From Pseudaminobacter soli (ex Li et al. 2025) (GTDB taxonomy: Bacteria; Pseudomonadota; Alphaproteobacteria; Rhizobiales; Rhizobiaceae): a stretch of DNA of 64,000 nucleotides. Location: positions 558,001-622,000 of the forward strand of contig NZ_JARXVF010000003.1 of NCBI RefSeq assembly GCF_029892515.1. Reading direction: 5' to 3'. Below, one piece after another: positions 55,404 to 64,000 of the stretch. The notes under the pieces were generated by a model. The model did not search any database, was not told the origin of the DNA, and saw only the letters and a program-made list of their open reading frames with translations. Each line of letters opens with the position of its first letter. Position 1 is the first letter of the stretch. Made by a program: the position numbers and the translations under genes.

Positions 55404-55492
55404 GGCACCTGCTGGACTTGCGAAAAATTCGGCGCGAAACTCCCGGTTTCGACGTCGATTTTTTGAACCCTATTCCGCAGGAGAGAAAACTC

Positions 55493-57472
<1,980 letters not shown>

Positions 57473-57534
57473 GTGGTACCGAGTTTTCACACCGCTCCGG
57501 CCCACCGGGGCGCGTTTGGAAAAGAGCATAAGAG

Positions 57535-57565
57535 AAGGGCGGCAGAATGATCTGCCGCCCTTTTC
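57535..57565 (+). terminator. Terminator after cpdB
   Basis: AAGGGCGGCAGA / TCTGCCGCCCTT stem with a 4-nt loop, followed by TTC. Confidence 0.88.
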
Positions 57566-57592
57566 ATCTGGGAGATGACAGAAAGGTAGCCT

Positions 57593-57695
57593 GGAGCGAG
57601 ATGACTTCGCGTTAAATCGCTATCTCGCTCCAAACGTTTGTTCCTGAAGCATGATCTTGTCCGAAAAGTCGGCAATTTATCCGGATCATGCTTCA
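57593..57695. repeat. Composite palindromic intergenic repeat
   Basis: Two adjacent inverted repeats: GGAGCGAGAT/ATCTCGCTCC (57593-57631) and TGAAGCATGATC/GATCATGCTTCA (57645-57695). The GCATGATC..CCGAAAA..GATCATGC form resembles a dispersed repeat family seen in rhizobial genomes. Its right end overlaps the stop codon of the next minus-strand gene and may act as its terminator. Confidence 0.65.
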
Positions 57696-58199
57696 GCGGC
57701 TGATTTGCACACTCTGCGGGTTCACGATGATCGAGGACGGTGCTGCGTCGCCACCGCGCATATTGCGCGTGGTGGTGGCGAAGCCGCCGAAGCCGACACC
57801 GCCGCCCATGCCAGCGCCGATGCCATAAGCGCCCATGCCATAGTACATGGGCGGCCCATAGGCGCCTATGCCATAGTACCGAGGCCCGGCGCCAAAGCCA
57901 TAGTAACGCGGCCCATGGCGAACGACCCTGCCAAAGCCATAGTATCGATGATACGGCGCATGGATGCCGTAGTGACCGACCCTGTGCACGACATGGGTTC
58001 GATGCGGCCCATAAGCGCGGATGCCATAGTACCGAGGCGCTGCGCCAAAGCCAGCGACGCCGCCATAGTTTACCGGCGGGCGTACTACATTTACGGGCGG
58101 TGCTGCATCGCCGAAACGCGGGTTATATTCCTGAGCCATAGCCAGAGAGGCGCTCGACGCCACAAGAACTGCAGCGAGGGGGATGATGAGCTTTTTCAT
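57693..58199 (-). CDS. Gly/Tyr/His-rich secreted protein with DAAP motifs (copy 2)
   Basis: A 168-residue protein with a signal peptide (MKKLIIPLAAVLVASSASLAMA). After GDAAPPVNVV (30-39) comes a central low-complexity stretch of repeated R-Y-Y-G-x-G-A and Y-G-I-G-A-Y-G-P units, then GDAAPSSIIVNP (150-161). The repeats suggest a flexible envelope or surface protein. CGGAGA precedes the ATG. An ACGAAGATA/TATCTTCGT inverted repeat lies upstream (58268-58303). Confidence 0.8.
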   Translation of the reverse strand: MKKLIIPLAAVLVASSASLAMAQEYNPRFGDAAPPVNVVRPPVNYGGVAGFGAAPRYYGIRAYGPHRTHVVHRVGHYGIHAPYHRYYGFGRVVRHGPRYYGFGAGPRYYGIGAYGPPMYYGMGAYGIGAGMGGGVGFGGFATTTRNMRGGDAAPSSIIVNPQSVQISR

Positions 58200-58584
58200 G
58201 GATATTCTCCGTTTTCTTAGTCGCTCGAAGTCGTGGCCTTAACCAGGCGTCGAGCCGACACAGAATTACGAAGATAAGTCTGGGAGATTTTTCCTATCTT
58301 CGTTCTCTAATAAGATAGGCTTTGTGCCATCCAGCCACAAATCAATCCGTCGCGACGCTCGGATCACAGAGCGTCACGTGTCCGTGTGTCCAAGGGGTCG
58401 AAGTGGAGCAGGCGGGTCGGGGAAGGGAGGAGACGGCCTGGGAGGAGTAGCCGTCTCCGCAAGCGCCAGGCATCCGAACGATGCACGCGAAGGGCGCTCT
58501 AGTGTCATGATCTTACGGGATTTTCCGCATCAATGACCGGTTTTTTCATCCAGCGGGATTCCGGCTGGATCAAAGCCGCTGCGG
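58200..58584. other. Intergenic region with hairpins, one with an anti-Shine-Dalgarno loop
   Basis: There is no gene in these 385 bp. They contain the perfect 9-bp inverted repeat ACGAAGATA/TATCTTCGT (58268-58303) near the copy-2 promoter, and a GGAGACGGC/GCCGTCTCC stem (58429-58458). On the minus strand the latter's loop reads CTACTCCTCCCAG, with a second CTCCTCCC just after the stem. Confidence 0.5.
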
Positions 58585-58809
58585 TTAGTGATTGTTGCCG
58601 CGCTGCTCGATGATCTTCGCGCGTTCCTGCTGGTTGGTCGCACCGACCGGCGCGGTTACCGGAGCGCTCGAAGAGTAGTCCGCGTTGAGCGAACGGTTGA
58701 CGACAACGGACGCAGGAGCGGCGTCGCGCATCGTGTTCGGCTGCGCCTGGGCGAAAGCTGCCCCAGCAGTCATGACGACAGCGGTCAGGGCGATAATGGT
58801 CTTTTTCAT
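58585..58809 (-). CDS. Small secreted protein with DAAP motif (copy 3)
   Basis: A 74-residue protein: signal peptide MKKTIIALTAVVMTAGAAFA, then DAAPASVVVN at residues 29-38, a Ser/Ala/Pro-rich stretch and a charged end (QQERAKIIEQRGNNH). GGAG is seven bases before the ATG. It shares the motif with the proteins at 53105 and 57693. The function is unknown. Confidence 0.75.
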   Translation of the reverse strand: MKKTIIALTAVVMTAGAAFAQAQPNTMRDAAPASVVVNRSLNADYSSSAPVTAPVGATNQQERAKIIEQRGNNH

Positions 58810-59367
58810 TGTTAGTCTCCAATGTTATGCATGATTGCGAGCGCGCCGAGAGGTTAGGTGAAGTGCAGTCATGTAACTGCGCCTCACCTGCAAAATATGG
58901 GCGTGCTCATTATGAAACGTGCCCGGAGGAATACTTGGGGAGGACCCTCTCGGCTCTCACAACCAATGGTGCCCATATGGGGGAAGCCGGCGCGAAAATT
59001 AAGCCGGCTGAGCTTCAACACGGTGCGAGGCGACTCAGGGCAGCGATCACACGAATGTGTACGCCGTTTAACAAAGCCTTGTGGCGTACGGGCTGGCCTC
59101 GCTTGCGGCGCCAAAGACATGCCCAACCACATGCTCGAGGGGTGCGAAAATTCTTGCGAGACGGTCCTTGAAGGCGCGGATTTGTCCCTTGCGCGGCCAC
59201 CGACCGGCCTCCCGGGCCTCGGTGGTCGGGCTTGTCGAGACGTATCGGGCGGACAATTCGATCTGATGCTACGTGACGCAGCCAACCTGGCCGCGTACCC
59301 GCTCGATTTGCATTGACGCGCCCGCTGCGGCGACCCAAAAGACGCCTCGCAGATAAAGGAGGCGGCA
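58810..59367. other. 558-bp interval without a convincing gene
   Basis: Several overlapping ORFs on both strands exist but none has a ribosome binding site plus family features. A hairpin with AGGTG..GCAGT/ACTGC..CACCT pairing lies at about 58855-58889 and a GCCGGC inverted repeat near 58987-59008. A minus-strand ORF (59068-59256, TTG start directly after a stop) has protein-like composition and may be a gene remnant. Confidence 0.45.
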
Positions 59368-59661
59368 TTGATCCGGCACATCGTATTCTTCAGCACCAAG
59401 GAAGGGCAGGACGTGCAGGCCGTTCGTTCCGGTCTGCTCGCGCTCGGCACCATTCCGCATTCGAGCCACTTCGAGGTGACGGTCAACACAAAGGTTGATC
59501 CGCTCTGCGATGCGATCGATCTGGTCGTCTATGCCGAATTTGCCGATGCAGCAGCACTCGCGGCCTACAAGGCTCATCCGGTCTATGCCGAGACTACGCG
59601 CAAGGTCAGGCCGATGCGGGAGCTGCGCTTTTCGGCTGACGTGGTGGCCGAGGCGGGCTGA
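59368..59661 (+). CDS. Dabb-family stress-responsive alpha/beta barrel protein
   Basis: A 97-residue Dabb (A/B barrel) protein: MIRHIVFFSTKEGQD at the start, DLVVYAEFADAAALAAYKAHPVY in the middle and a C-terminal VRPMRELRFSADVV. Such proteins form dimers; the role in bacteria is mostly unknown. It starts with TTG, supported by AAAGGAGG five bases upstream. Confidence 0.85.
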   Translation: MIRHIVFFSTKEGQDVQAVRSGLLALGTIPHSSHFEVTVNTKVDPLCDAIDLVVYAEFADAAALAAYKAHPVYAETTRKVRPMRELRFSADVVAEAG

Positions 59662-59673
59662 CGCCTGTGCCAA

Positions 59674-59701
59674 ATGCCATGCCAACCAGTTGGCATGGCA
59701 T
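59674..59701 (+). other. Perfect 12-bp inverted repeat upstream of the sigma-54 promoter
   Basis: ATGCCATGCCAA and TTGGCATGGCAT flank a 4-bp spacer. It lies 12 bp after the Dabb stop, followed by ACTTTTC, so it may be a terminator; equally it sits about 150-180 bp before the sigma-54 promoter, the usual place for an enhancer site. Further TGCCA/TGGCA pairs occur at 59723-59737. Confidence 0.6.
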
Positions 59702-59851
59702 ACTTTTCACGCCCAACACCTGTGCCAGTCTGTGGCATCTGTCCCAAAACGATCCAGGCAGGTTGGCACGGCTGTGACCCGATACGGTGCGGGTCGGCGA
59801 AATCCCCGCGGCAAACCGCGCATTTTCGGCAATTGCGGCATCAAATTCGAA

Positions 59852-59868
59852 TTGGCACGGCGATTGCA
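59852..59868 (+). promoter_or_regulatory. Sigma-54 (RpoN) promoter
   Basis: TTGGCACG-GCGA-TTGCA matches the -24/-12 consensus (TTGGCACG-N4-TTGCW) at every defined position. It points toward the ParB-like gene, with a ~215-nt leader. A partial second copy, TTGGCACG at 59763-59770 without a -12 element, lies upstream. Confidence 0.8.
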
Positions 59869-60094
59869 TTGTTAGGAGCGCAAGGCAGGGGTTCTTGAAT
59901 CCAAGACAGGGGGCTTTGCATGAGGCAGTTATGCTGCCTTCGGAGGGGAAGGGGTTCGGCCCGAGCGTGACATGAAGTCTGCCGGTCGAGCACCTTCCCC
60001 GACGAAGTTTTGGGCCCTGGCGCTGGGCAATGGACAACATCCCGCAATACGCTAATCATGCAACCGGGGCACGGTGCCCCTTGCAGGCCGGTCC

Positions 60095-60343
60095 ATGCTC
60101 ATTTCTCGGAAAATTCCGATCAACGAAATCTACGTGCCCGCCGCACGTCGCAAGACGCTCCATCCGGAGACTGTACGGCTGATCGCCGAGAGCATCGTCG
60201 AAAACGGCCAGCAAACGCCAATCCAGGTGCGGCACGACGGCAAGCGTTACGTGCTGATCGAAGGCCTGCACCGGCTCGAAGCCCTGAAATGGCTCGGCGA
60301 GACCACCGTCGACGGATATCTGGTCCACGCCCGGCGACACTAA
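60095..60343 (+). CDS. Small ParB/Srx-fold protein
   Basis: An 82-residue protein consisting only of a ParB-like N-terminal (Srx-fold) domain: INEIYVPAARRKTLHPETVRLI, SIVENGQQTPIQVR and the ParB box II-like LIEGLHRLEALKWLGE. There is no HTH or C-terminal dimer domain, so it is not a partition ParB. Its role is unknown. It follows a sigma-54 promoter and a GGGGCAC/GTGCCCC hairpin near 60066-60080 that could hide the ribosome binding site. It is convergent with the ABC ATPase gene, with 6 bp between the stops. Confidence 0.82.
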   Translation: MLISRKIPINEIYVPAARRKTLHPETVRLIAESIVENGQQTPIQVRHDGKRYVLIEGLHRLEALKWLGETTVDGYLVHARRH

Positions 60344-60349
60344 GCTCCT

Positions 60350-61117
60350 TCAACCATGGCCGCCCCTGGCGGCTTCCTGCGTCAGCGTCGCGATGAAGCG
60401 TTTTGTGCGCTGGTGCTCGGGATTGGTGAAGACCTGCCGTGCCGGACCCTTTTCCACCACCACGCCACCATCGAGAAACACAACTTCCCTGGCGATGGTC
60501 GAGGCGAGGCGCAGGTCATGCGTCGCCATCACCATGGTCGTGCCTTCCTTGGCAAGCTCCGCCAGGACATCGACGACCTCCTGCGCCAGTTCCGGATCGA
60601 GCGCGGAGGTCGGCTCGTCGCACAACAGAACCTTGGGCGAGGGCGCGAGCGCGCGCGCAATGGCGACGCGCTGCTGCTGGCCGCCCGAAAGCGTTGCCGG
60701 CCATGCATCGGCCTTGTGAGCCATGCCGACCTTTTCCAGAAGCGCCATCGCTCGCGCGCGCGCCTTGTCGGTCGGCCATTTGAGCACCGTGACCAGCCCT
60801 TCCATCACGTTTTCGATCGCTGTCCGGTGCGGGAAGAGCTGAAAACTCTGGAAAACCATTCCGGTCTGGCGACGGATGCGCTGGATCGCATCGCGCGGCA
60901 CGCGCTGGCCGGGATGAAAGACCAGCTGTTCATCGCCGAGCCGCAAGGTTCCCGAGGTCGGGATTTCAAGCAGGTTTATGCAGCGCAGCAGGGTGCTTTT
61001 GCCGCCGCCTGACGGCCCTACGAGGGCTGTGACGCTGCCTTCCTCGATCGATACCGTCACGCCTCTCAGCACGACCACGTCGCCGAAGCGCTTTTCGATG
61101 TTTTCCAGGCCGATCAT
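60350..61117 (-). CDS. tcyN: Cystine-type amino-acid ABC transporter, ATPase
   Basis: A 255-residue ATP-binding subunit of the polar amino-acid family, closest in layout to E. coli YecC/TcyN. Walker A reads GPSGGGKST (GGG in place of the usual GSG or GCG), signature LSGGQQQRVAIARAL, Walker B VLLCDEPTSALDPE and H-loop MATHDLRLA. It is the last gene of the unit; its start overlaps the permease stop by 4 bp. Confidence 0.88.
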   Translation of the reverse strand: MIGLENIEKRFGDVVVLRGVTVSIEEGSVTALVGPSGGGKSTLLRCINLLEIPTSGTLRLGDEQLVFHPGQRVPRDAIQRIRRQTGMVFQSFQLFPHRTAIENVMEGLVTVLKWPTDKARARAMALLEKVGMAHKADAWPATLSGGQQQRVAIARALAPSPKVLLCDEPTSALDPELAQEVVDVLAELAKEGTTMVMATHDLRLASTIAREVVFLDGGVVVEKGPARQVFTNPEHQRTKRFIATLTQEAARGGHG

Positions 61118-61794
61118 GCGCGCGCCTCGATAAAGCCGCCATAGCGCCCGAGGCGGCGCTCAAGCCTGACCTGCAGGGCCGACAGGATGGAACTCAGGCC
61201 CAGATAGATTATCGCCGCCTGGATATAGAGGATCAGCGGTTCGTAGGTGGTGGCAACGATGCGCTGCGCCGCCTGAAAAAGCTCCGGCACGGTGATCGCG
61301 GCGGCAAGCGAAGTGTCCTTGACCAGCGAGATGAAGGTGTTGGATAGCGGCGGCACGGCCACGCGCGCGGCCTGCGGCAGGATCGTGCGGCGCATGGCCT
61401 GCGACCAGCTCATGCCGATGGAGTAGGCTGCCTCCCACTGGCCCTTGGGCACGGAGCCGATCGCCGCGCGGACAATCTCCGAGCTGTAGGCGCCGACATT
61501 CAACGTGAAGCCGATGAGCGCGGCAGGAAATGCGTCGAGCACGATGCCGACATTCGGCAGGCCGTAGAAAATCAGGAACAGCTGCACCAGAAGCGGCGTG
61601 CCGCGAATGATCCAGACATAGAAGCGCGCGATGGCAGCCAGCGGCGCGGGGCCGAACAGCCTGACAAGCGCGGTGATCAACCCGACAGTCAGGCCGAACA
61701 CGAAGGAAAGCAGCGTGAGCGGGGCTGTAAACGCCACGGCCGCCCATAAGAGCGGGCCGAATGAATCCAGCATCAACTGAAGCCAGTGCGGCAA
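61114..61794 (-). CDS. tcyL: Cystine-type amino-acid ABC transporter, permease
   Basis: A 226-residue HisM/YecS-type permease with about five membrane helices. IIRGTPLLVQLFLIFYGLP and KGQWEAAYSIGMSWSQAMRR (EAA loop) followed by LPQAARVAVPPLSNTFI are near-diagnostic for the YecS/TcyL cystine permease. It overlaps tcyN by 4 bp. A terminator-like hairpin separates it from the binding-protein gene. Confidence 0.9.
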   Translation of the reverse strand: MPHWLQLMLDSFGPLLWAAVAFTAPLTLLSFVFGLTVGLITALVRLFGPAPLAAIARFYVWIIRGTPLLVQLFLIFYGLPNVGIVLDAFPAALIGFTLNVGAYSSEIVRAAIGSVPKGQWEAAYSIGMSWSQAMRRTILPQAARVAVPPLSNTFISLVKDTSLAAAITVPELFQAAQRIVATTYEPLILYIQAAIIYLGLSSILSALQVRLERRLGRYGGFIEARA

Positions 61795-61859
61795 GGAAGT
61801 GTCCTCCGGTTGTCCGGAAAGTTTGCAGGTTTTGGCGTAAAGATCATGTGCAAAATTAA

Positions 61860-61892
61860 GGGGCTGACCGATCCTGACGATCGATCAGCCCC
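61860..61892 (-). terminator. Partial terminator between binding protein and permease
   Basis: On the minus strand GGGGCTGATCGATC / GATCGGTCAGCCCC (one mismatch) forms a strong stem followed by TTAATTTT, 20 bp after the binding-protein stop. It probably lowers permease expression relative to the binding protein. Confidence 0.75.
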
Positions 61893-61910
61893 GTTTGCGC
61901 GGCAGGCGAC

Positions 61911-62684
61911 TTATTTCGAGACGTCCTGCCCGAAATATTTGTCCGCAATCTTCTGATAGGTGCCGTCAGCCTGGATTTCTTTCAGTGCTGCATTGATGGC
62001 GGCGAGCAGTTCGGGTTCACCCTTGCGGATGATGATGCCCGAATAGTCGGCCTTGTCCTCGGTGGCGGCGATTTTCACATTGGCATCGGGCTTGTGCTTC
62101 TTGAAATCGAGGAAGGACAGGCTGTCATTGATGGTGGCGTCCGCCCGGCCGTTGAGAACGAGCTGGATCGACTGGTCAAAGCCGTCCGTGCCGACCAGCT
62201 GCGCGCCGGAGGCCTCGGCCAGCTTGGCGAAGTTGCTGGTGAGCGACTGGGCCGACTTCTTGTCCTTGAGGTCGGCGAAGCTCTTGATGGCCTCATTGTC
62301 GCCGCGCACGATCAGTGCGGCCTTCGAGGCGATGTAGGGCTCGGAGAAATCGTATTTCTTCTTGCGCTCTTCGGTGATGCCGACCTGGTTGATGACCGCG
62401 TCGTAGCGGTTGGCATCCAGGCCTGCGATCAGGCCGTCCCAGCGGCCTTCCAGGAACTGGGCCTTCACGCCGAGGCGTTTTGCAACCTCTTCGCCGATCT
62501 CGACATCGAAGCCGACCAGCTTGCCCGAGGCATCATGATAGGTGAACGGCGCATAGGTTCCCTCGGTACCGATGCGGAAGGTGCCCGAAGATTTGATTTC
62601 ATCAAGGTTTGAGCCCGCATGGCCGGGAGCAAGCGCCAGAAGCTGCAGCGCGCCGGCGACGAGCAACGTGTTCAACCATTTCAT
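61911..62684 (-). CDS. tcyJ: Cystine-type amino-acid ABC transporter, binding protein
   Basis: Periplasmic binding protein, 257 residues, with signal peptide (MKWLNTLLVAGALQLLALAPG..). RIGTEGTYAPFTYHD, GRWDGLIAGLDANRYDAVIN and QVGITEERKKKYDFSEPYI closely resemble E. coli FliY/TcyJ, the cystine-binding protein. Cystine as substrate is inferred from that similarity. It heads the transport unit. Confidence 0.88.
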   Translation of the reverse strand: MKWLNTLLVAGALQLLALAPGHAGSNLDEIKSSGTFRIGTEGTYAPFTYHDASGKLVGFDVEIGEEVAKRLGVKAQFLEGRWDGLIAGLDANRYDAVINQVGITEERKKKYDFSEPYIASKAALIVRGDNEAIKSFADLKDKKSAQSLTSNFAKLAEASGAQLVGTDGFDQSIQLVLNGRADATINDSLSFLDFKKHKPDANVKIAATEDKADYSGIIIRKGEPELLAAINAALKEIQADGTYQKIADKYFGQDVSK

Positions 62685-62878
62685 GTTGGTGCCATCCTGG
62701 GTTTGTCCGGCGCATCTGCCGAACGGTTGCGACTGGCCTCAAACTGTCAGAATGATCGCACGAAAGGAACGCGATTGGTTCTTGTGTATTTTGTCCTGTG
62801 AGAAAATAATTCCCAAACTTCAGTTGTTATGCCGAGTTCATTCTAGGCAGGCTTGAGAATTCACAGGATCGCGCAAAG

Positions 62879-63982
62879 TCAAACCGTTGTCGAGGCGGAT
62901 GCTTCCACCCCAGCAAAGCGTTCCAGGCCGTAGGGGCTAAGAAGCGGCTCTCGACGACCGCCCAGCATCTCCTCAGCGAGGAAACGTCCGACGGCGGGCG
63001 CAAGCGTCATGCCGGAATGCATCACGGCGACGTAGAGGCCTTCGACGCCAGAGGCGGCGCCGACCGCCGGAAACCCGTCGCCGGGAACCGGCCGGTGGCC
63101 GAGCAGATGTCGCTCAAGGGACAGTTCTTCGCCGGCGCGCAGCATGCGCTGCATGGCCGAAAACAGCGTTGCCGCTGCAGCGGCGATGTTCTTGCTCGGA
63201 ACATTTCCCTCGAAATCGCCGCCCGCGACGAGCCGCCCATCCGCGGTCTGGCGCATGTGCAATTCCGGCGCCATGACCAAACCGTCAAGCAGGCGCCGGT
63301 GTGGGCGAGAGACGACCAGCATGCCGGGCGGCGTGGACAGCGGAAGTTTTACGCCCGCCGTCGCGAGCATTGAAGGCGTTTCGACGCCAGCCGCAACCGC
63401 GACCATGTCGGCCTCGATCGGGCCTGCGTCGGTCTCAACGCCCGACACGCCATGTGTGCCGATCCTGATGGAGGTCACGCTGCGGCCTTCCAGAAGCTTC
63501 GCGCCCGCAGCCACTGCTGCAGCCATCAAAGCACGGGAGGTTGCCAATGGCTCGGCAACGCCTTCTTCCGCCACATGCAGCACGAATTCCGGAGCATCGG
63601 CGAGCTGAGGCTCGAGCCGCGCCGCTTCCTTGCGATCCACGCTGCGGATGCCGTAGCCCCATGCGGCGTGCTCTCGCGCAAAGTCTGCCAGTTTGTCCGG
63701 CGGCAGGTCCCAGATCAGCCCGCCGCTCCACGAGACTGGCAGGCCCGGGACCTCGCGTTCCAGCCTGCGCCACTCGGTCATCGAACGTATACGCAGGCGA
63801 AAATAGGGCTCAGGATTGCCCCAGCTGGCATTCAGCCACCCGAAGGAGTTTGACGTCGCGACACCGCCCGCGGCACCCGCTTCGACAATCGTGACGCGCG
63901 CGCCGGCGCGGACCAGATGCCAAGCTAGCGACGCGCCGATTATGCCGGCGCCGACGACCACTACGTGGGAATTTCCGGGCAT
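62879..63982 (-). CDS. FAD-dependent D-amino-acid oxidase-like oxidoreductase
   Basis: A 367-residue DAO/GlcD-type flavoprotein. The N-terminal Rossmann motif VVVVGAGIIGASLAWHL with a terminal acidic residue (VTIVEAG) binds FAD, and the C-terminal VAVMHSGMTLAPAVGRFLAEEM binds the FAD tail. It probably oxidises a D-amino acid or N-methylated amine; the substrate is unknown. Lying 194 bp upstream of the cystine transporter on the same strand, it may be coexpressed. GAGGGGAAACAG before the ATG shows the gene is complete in the window. Confidence 0.9.
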   Translation of the reverse strand: MPGNSHVVVVGAGIIGASLAWHLVRAGARVTIVEAGAAGGVATSNSFGWLNASWGNPEPYFRLRIRSMTEWRRLEREVPGLPVSWSGGLIWDLPPDKLADFAREHAAWGYGIRSVDRKEAARLEPQLADAPEFVLHVAEEGVAEPLATSRALMAAAVAAGAKLLEGRSVTSIRIGTHGVSGVETDAGPIEADMVAVAAGVETPSMLATAGVKLPLSTPPGMLVVSRPHRRLLDGLVMAPELHMRQTADGRLVAGGDFEGNVPSKNIAAAAATLFSAMQRMLRAGEELSLERHLLGHRPVPGDGFPAVGAASGVEGLYVAVMHSGMTLAPAVGRFLAEEMLGGRREPLLSPYGLERFAGVEASASTTV

Positions 63983-64000
63983 CTGTTTCCCCTCGAAAGA

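Overview
The window is GC-rich chromosomal DNA from an alphaproteobacterium of the order Rhizobiales (Hyphomicrobiales), most like the Mesorhizobium/Aminobacter/Phyllobacteriaceae group. Supporting signs are a full SUF operon headed by an extra cysteine desulfurase and an Irr-type iron control element, a short second FtsZ without the C-terminal linker, a B12-dependent ribonucleotide reductase with NrdR boxes, PhoB-type boxes before ugpB and a cyclic phosphodiesterase, and a perfect sigma-54 promoter. No rRNA, phage, insertion sequence or CRISPR array is visible. One tRNA gene, Leu(TAA), is present. The genus is inferred from gene content and not proven.

Layout. 1-5.3 kb: the end of an AsmA-like envelope protein, tyrS, a PaiB-like flavoprotein and a hydrolase. 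5.3-12.5 kb: iron-responsive SUF iron-sulfur assembly (desulfurase, sufB, sufC, sufD, sufS, DUF59 gene, sufA). 12.5-18 kb: small housekeeping genes, including TfoX-like, YbaK-like, ftsZ2, acylphosphatase, a DedA-like protein, a 2OG-Fe(II) oxygenase and a 47-residue basic protein. 18-25.5 kb: nrdJ with an unusually rich upstream region (tandem NrdR boxes, leader repeats, and a candidate sRNA with two GANTC sites in its promoter), a PiT phosphate transporter, a NUDIX hydrolase and gpt. 25.6-30.4 kb: a stress protein, CinA-like protein, WrbA, Old Yellow Enzyme, tRNA-Leu and a secreted hydrolase. 30.7-41.3 kb: adenine deaminase, a lipoprotein hydrolase, trkH, ilvA, an exported beta carbonic anhydrase, a diguanylate cyclase, and rhlE coupled to a tiny Cys-rich ORF.

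41.3-52.8 kb: a sulfur amino-acid and tRNA-quality group (cysK overlapping alaX, then sseA), followed by a phosphate-starvation operon ugpBAEC plus a TIM-barrel gene and an OmpA-like protein. 53-60 kb: alanine dehydrogenase with a divergent Lrp/AsnC regulator and its palindromic operator, and a Tat-exported 2',3'-cyclic phosphodiesterase behind a Pho box. Three small secreted proteins here share a D-A-A-P-x-S-(V/I)-(I/V)-V-N motif. A sigma-54 promoter then leads to a small ParB-like protein. 60.3-64 kb: a cystine-type ABC transporter and a D-amino-acid oxidase-like flavoprotein.

The coherent themes are iron (Irr and SUF), phosphate (PhoB, ugp and the cyclic phosphodiesterase), dNTP supply (NrdR and NrdJ) and sulfur amino acids (cysK, sseA, cystine uptake). 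The least explained signals are the DAAP-motif secreted family, the sigma-54/ParB-like unit, the nrdJ upstream region and the Cys-rich ORF overlapping rhlE.
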